NCBI GenBank assembly: GCA_022577435.1
Contig: JAKOON010000013.1
Coordinates: 5,057,001-5,121,000, forward strand
Direction of reading: 5' to 3'
DNA: 64,000 bases
Source: Embiotoca jacksoni
Taxonomy: Eukaryota; Chordata; Actinopteri; Embiotocidae
Below the pieces are notes generated by a model that was not told the origin of the DNA, did no database searches, and saw only the letters and a list, made by a program, of their open reading frames with translations. Numbering within the stretch: position 1 is the first letter of the stretch; each line of letters begins with the position of its first letter. The position numbers and the translations under genes were made by a program. Of this stretch, positions 58,772 to 64,000 are shown piece by piece.

Positions 58772-59639
58772 GGTTAGATGGCTATATTTCATGTAAGAAT
58801 TGCTCATGGTGACAAGTTGACAAAGAGTCCACTGAGTTTCTACATGTCTTTCAGCTCATTGTTTCGGTTAAACGTACCACGACTTTCATGTTTTGGTTCG
58901 CTAAGGCAGCCGAACAACAGACAAACAAAGCAAGCAAGTAACTGGTGAGCACAGTGGAGCAGAGTAAAGGGTTGGAGGAGACCAAAACGGAGGTAAAAGA
59001 AAAGTGAATGATGGACTCCTATTGGTCACAGGGCCAGAAACATGACTTCAAATGAAGGCTAACGTCGTTCCATGTCACCTGGATGTGTAAATAGGAAATT
59101 GCTACTTTGCAAGTTCAGTATATACAATTTTGAAAATGTAATTGTGTTGCATTATTCTGCTGCCTCAAAGTGGCCAAAACATTAATTATTGTTGATTTAA
59201 GAAAACCTTTAAATAACAGATAAAGCAAAATCAAACTGAAGACAACATCTTAACTGCTTTGACAAAACATATGTTGAAAAATATCAATCAATTAGAAATC
59301 CATCTAAAAAAAAAAAAATGTAGGACAACACAAGCAAAATATAGAAACACATGGCAAACAGTAAACAAATAAGCAAATACAGAAATTATAACAGTGGGAA
59401 GTACAACACAGTGTGTAGCTCCCTCTCAAAGCTATAACAAATCACAGAAGACTAATTTGCATGGAGGGTGGCGAACCAAATGTTCAAATACATTCAGTGT
59501 TAACAACAATTTTGTTGCCCTTCATCATCCACCCCTCACTTCCTTCCAGTCCTCGCTCTCTTTCCTTTACTCCCTCTGTCCCCTTCTTCCTCCTCCCTGT
59601 GCTCGCCTTTCTCCCCTCTCCTCTTTTCCTTCCCTCTCC
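58772..59639. other. Non-coding, plain then CT-rich
   Basis: Plain AT-rich sequence with an A run (59307-59318). 59525-59640 is CT-rich and gives rise to proline/serine-rich frames. Confidence 0.5.
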
Positions 59640-59770
59640 ATCTTGACACAGTGCACTGAGCCTAATCGTGGATAATTGGGTGGGAGGGGCAGTGGGCCGG
59701 CCCTGCCTTTGTGTGCAAAGGGCAAGTGGTCAAGTTAATGGGGCCCTTGTGTCGAGCTGGGAGCACTCTG
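59640..59770. promoter_or_regulatory. Possible conserved non-coding block
   Basis: GCCTAATCGTGGATAATTGG and GTCAAGTTAATGGGGCCC between two pyrimidine-rich stretches. Confidence 0.27.
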
Positions 59771-61207
59771 TCTCTCTCTTTTTCTCTGTTCGATCACTCA
59801 CTCGGCCAGTCAATCTCAGTCTCTCAGTCAGCTTCTCCTTTCTTTCAAGGCTGAAGCTTTTCCCCGCTGTTTCGATCTAGTTTCACCTCATTTCCAGCTG
59901 TCTCACTTTGCTTTTCCTTCCAGCCACTCGGTGTGTCTTGTCCCATTTCAGTCCCCCCCCCCCTCCCCCCCCCTCCTCTGCCTTCTTGTCTTTTTCCAGC
60001 CTTTGTCTTTCTCTCTCTGCCTCAGTCTGTAGCTTTTTCTATCTCCGCTCTCTGCCTCTCCAGCAGAATGTTGGGGAGGAGAGAACAGACCTCTTTAAAA
60101 TATCAAAAGACAGATCAGGAGGCCTCACTGGTCTCCCCCCCCCCCCTCCTTTTCTACCAACTCTCCCTCCCTTCTTCTGACAGATAAACAGAAGAGTGAG
60201 CCTGTAGGATTAGCTGCTGTGTACTGCTTTCCCTCCCTCCTTTATCCTCTCTCTTTTCTTCCTGTGGAGGGGTAGACTGTTGACTGGGCTTGATATGTGT
60301 GTATGTGTGTGAGCGCCTGTGTGTGTATCTGTGTGTGTTACCTTGTCTGGAACCAGCTAAGTCTGCAGGAGGCCATTGTGTTTGAAACACAGGCCCCAGA
60401 TGATCTGGGCCTGAAGAAAAACTTTATTACATGTGAGCATTTAACACTGGACTGTTAATAATGGAACACACAAGCAGCTTTGTTAACCTGCTCCCAAAAA
60501 AATAATTTATAGAAGGAAAAATATATTAATTCAAACAGAAAATATATAGACTTCTGCACAGTAGCAGTTTTTTTTTTTTTTTTTTTTGTGATACTGAAAT
60601 GTTTGTTATTTTGGTTCAAGATTTTAAGAATGAAAAATGGTTTAGCATATTTTCCAATTGATACTGTAATTTAAAGAGAAGAACATCAACATTTCTTGAA
60701 GAAAATGTATTTATTTTTATTCATCAACAAAAAAAAATTCACCACCCATAGACGGACAAATACAATATTCAACCCACTTTTATTACAGTGAAGCAGAGGA
60801 CATTCTTTGATAGTGAATTGAAAGTCAATATATGATGCCATGTCCACACTAAAGTGGATAAACTGAAATATTTCATAAACGTTTTGTGTTTCTTGTGTCA
60901 TGTCACCAAAAAACCCAAAATCAAAATTGTTAGAGGCACTATAACACTCCTGTTCCACAACATGAACAGGACACTTGATCCAGCAGCTTCACACCAGATC
61001 ACATAATAACTGAATATTAATACTTTTGAAAATGCCTTGTGTCCCTGCGCAGCTAAATGCTATAAAAACAGCTTCAATTTTATCCAAATCGGAAAATTGT
61101 CTTGTACTTCTGCATGAAAAACATTATTTGAATTAGTGTGGACCTGGCCTGCTAATGACCAACATTTTCAAAAAAATGTTGTCGGATAATGCAAGTTAAA
61201 ATCTGGT
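59771..61207. other. Non-coding, C runs, poly-T, AT-rich
   Basis: CT-rich with C runs (59953-59971 interrupted, 60137-60147), a T run at 60568-60587 and AT-rich sequence after it. No gene. Confidence 0.5.
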
Positions 61208-61820
61208 TAGGGCTGGGTATCGTTCAAAGATTATTGATATGGGTACCGATACCTTCTTCAATACCGCTCGTGGATGATACTTGTTTTTATATACAAATTT
61301 TATGAGATCCATTTCAAGAAAAAGAAAATTACATGACACATAATGGTATAAATCTTTAGCTATCATGCAGTTTAGAGGGGGAGAGTGTCACCCAGTTTAT
61401 TTTTTTTGTAGATACAATTAACATGTCTCCTAAAGGCCTCATGGAAACTACTGCTAAAAGCCTCTCTTGCTATCACTTTTGATAGACACTAGCTAGGTGG
61501 CTACGCATTAAAGAAAACAAAATTTACTGCAGTGCATGCATTTCAGACAGGTATGTGCCCGATGATTATAAAAAGAGGAAATATGGCATTCTGCTGTAAG
61601 ATGTATAATGTGAGCGGGGGCCCCAAAGTAGAGCCTATGTATGAGATTTACTTCTACATATATGGCGCAAAAGTAAGGCATCTTAAAAGGAAAATGTTCT
61701 TATGTGGATGTAGCTTCGGTTGAAATTTGGTTTAGAATGATAAGGCATTTTAATACTAGATAATATCAAAGCAATTCCGTCTGTGCCATAAAAGTATTGA
61801 AATTTGGTACCCAGCCCTAA
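61208..61820. mobile_element. MITE with TAGGGCTGGGTA inverted ends, ~613 bp
   Basis: Left end TAGGGCTGGGTATCG at 61208; right end TACCCAGCCCTA at 61809-61820 is its exact 12-base reverse complement. The left subterminal region has several GATACC/GGTACCGATACC words. No transposase frame; a 63-codon frame at 61532-61723 matches nothing. The outer TA on each side could be the target duplication. Superfamily uncertain. Confidence 0.75.
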
Positions 61821-62047
61821 ACCAAGCTGACACATCCCACAGCACAGTGACACACATCTGTTGAAATATGTTAGCCCATCGTAACTCTTAGCTGCAACAC
61901 TATTCACTATTAATGATATTCAGCAAAATCAAGATCAAGACCACACGACTGTCTCTGAGTAACGCTGACTGTCAGTGGTTTCTTGACTGCCTGTTGTCAC
62001 AGTGAGAAGTGGTAAGTGTAAGCACTAATATCATCACGACAGGAGTG
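61821..62047. other. Non-coding, nothing recognisable
   Basis: Plain sequence between the MITE and the next motif cluster. Confidence 0.4.
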
Positions 62048-62260
62048 ACGACATCACCCAGTGAAAATGTGACATCACAGCAGACTGAGGGGGCACCAGG
62101 TGAAGATGTTGTCACTAAAAGAGGCAGTGATTTTGCAAGAAGCAGCAACGTAAAATGGATGCCACGGTAAACAGAGTGGCCTGATGCTAAAGGCGCATCA
62201 AATTATATTGCTGTTAGCCCTGGTGATGTCACACTAGACAGTGATGAAGTCACTGTGCAA
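62048..62260. promoter_or_regulatory. Cluster of TGACATCAC/CRE-like motifs
   Basis: GTGACATCAC at 62069-62078 and its exact reverse complement GTGATGTCAC at 62223-62232, plus GACGACATCACC (62048-62059) and GTGATGAAGTCACTG near 62240. CREB/ATF-type half sites are dense. It could equally be an old repeat with internal duplication. Confidence 0.3.
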
Positions 62261-64000
62261 AGTCACAGTTGGGAGGGGATTTACATGTTAGCCCGCACAT
62301 ATCAAATGTATGCATTAAATCACATTACAAATTAAAAATGCAATTAAATACCCTTCTCAGACTTTGCAATGGGAAAATGGACGCACTGCAATTTATATCC
62401 TGAAAGCACTGAGACTACTGATAAAACTGGCTTAATTTTCTTTTCTAAGTAGTAACACTCTCATTTCTGAATGTGGATTATCTTTTAACAAGAATGTAAA
62501 CAGCAGCCATCGGGAGATTCTGCATAGCTTCTTGGCTGTCGTATACAGCGATGGATCACAGTGAAATATGGAAACACCTTGTCAGTAAAACTTTAGTCTT
62601 AAGTGACACTTGCCGTTCTTGTAAAACCACAAGAAACAGGAGACAGGTAAATGCATGAGAAAAGACCTGAGTAGAACAGTTGGGGGAAAAAAAATGTCAG
62701 AAGGAAAGTAAAAGCCACTGGTCTGAAATGTGTAAGCGTGTTTGCTCTTAGGAGATTGACGGAACATTATATTCTAACTCAGGATGTCCGCTGGAGGAGG
62801 CCGCAACATGTTCAAGCAGTCTGCTCCTGAGCAGACAGCTTTCAGATATGTTTGGGAGACGCTACATATTTTTTGTGTTTGCAGCTGATTTATGTTTATT
62901 ACAGTTATAGATACTTCGTATGTCTGTAGTTCACTCCCTTGTCGTCTTTGTATCTGTATTTTCTGAATTATCAGCAGAAAGAAAATCGTATCCTTCTCCT
63001 GCGTCACAGACTCAAAGAGTTGACATTACGTTTTCGTATGAAAAATCTGAATTGATCAACAAATGAACTAAAATTTCCTGTCAAATGTCAACACACAGTA
63101 TGTAGGCATTTACATACAGTCAAAAATGAACGTTGCACTCAGAGCTTCAAGCAGCTACAGCAAAAATAGACCCAGCGAACATAAGCTTTTATGAAGATGC
63201 TGCGCTCACACAGCATGATGGACAGTGGCACAACTGCTGGAATTACAGCAGATTGTCTGCACCCAGTGGACAATGGGGGTAAGAGACAATTTAGACATCT
63301 ACTTTAAAAGAAAGTCATTACAGTATATTTATTTTTTATGGATTTCACAGTATTGGAGTCACTTGTCAATAAATAAAAATAATACTGAAGGAGTTCTTAC
63401 AACTTATGTGCATGTACTGTGTCTCTCTTTCGACACACAGACACTTCCTGAATGTTCAGACCAGCAGCTTGTGAGTGTTTAGCAGCTGCCACAGTATCAC
63501 ATTAGTGACAATCAGATGATTCATTTTTTAGCTGCTTTTTAGTTGTCAGCCCTACTTTTGTTCCCTCACTTTTTTTGATATCCTCCTCTCTCAGTGGAAC
63601 CTGTAGGACTCACGACAGCAGATAAAATGAAGCTAAGGCCTTTCAAACACACATTACACGTTTAGGAATTCATCAACTGTATTTTAAACTTTTAAACCAC
63701 GAGTGAAGCTGGAGTTTGAGGAGAAAGAATTGTACAATCTGTAAAATCAAATTGCTATGTGATGTAATGGGGACTACTTGTGCCCATGGCAATGCAACGC
63801 AAGTGCACAATGCAATCTTAGCTGCTGGACAACAACAATTGCTCCTTACTCTGAAGGTGTCTTAATATGGTAATGCACTATTGTGAGTAATGCACAAAAG
63901 AAGTTCTTAATATTGACCTCTGACTGGGATGAACGAGTTGCATTAAAAGAAATTTAAAGCAGGAAACACAGAGGAAACTGTGAGCGGCTCCACAGTCTGT
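62261..64000. other. Non-coding, nothing recognisable
   Basis: Plain AT-rich sequence to the end of the window. Frames at 62582-62767, 62774-63007 and 63225-63482 have no known match. Confidence 0.5.

Overview
The window looks like nuclear DNA of a bony fish, most likely a spiny-rayed (percomorph) teleost. Three things point there. Very long (CA)n/(TG)n arrays recur throughout. Several interspersed sequences resemble repeats that are common in teleosts: a 3' tail reading ATTTCCCCTCGGGG plus (TACC)n, a (TGAAT)n-tailed element, hAT ends, a TAGGGCTGGG-ended MITE and a ~40-bp minisatellite family. The composition is patchy and only moderately AT-rich. The exact species and locus cannot be named from sequence alone.

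I found no protein-coding gene I can support. Open frames of 60-170 codons are numerous, but they lie in dinucleotide arrays, purine/pyrimidine tracts or apparently random sequence, and none translates into a protein family I recognise. The window is best read as a long intergenic stretch or a very large intron. A few splice-site-like positions (23.6, 26.15, 37.75, 40.88 kb) are recorded only as testable exon candidates.

Layout. 1-15.9 kb: mostly plain sequence with a (CTTT)n block, long CA/TG arrays (3.2, 4.2, 6.6, 8.3 kb), remnants of three repeats, and a few conserved-looking blocks (4.7, 6.8, 7.3, 10.9, 13.9 kb). 15.9-21.2 kb: a transposon/minisatellite zone holding a foldback MITE, two related minisatellite arrays in opposite orientation and several old repeat copies. 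21.2-25.8 kb: microsatellites and plain AT-rich sequence. 25.8-39.0 kb: the densest run of enhancer-like blocks, non-repetitive and rich in homeodomain, SOX, POU, GATA, TEAD and nuclear-receptor motifs, separated by microsatellites. 39-64 kb: mainly plain sequence with scattered conserved-looking blocks (41.2, 47.2, 50.8, 53.9, 55.8, 59.7 kb), more CA/TG arrays, two non-autonomous DNA transposons with both ends visible (58.3 and 61.2 kb) and old repeat fragments.

If the enhancer reading is right, the window is a regulatory landscape for a developmental gene lying outside it or spanning it. That is inference: no alignment could be run, and 'conserved-looking' here means only sequence character and motif content.
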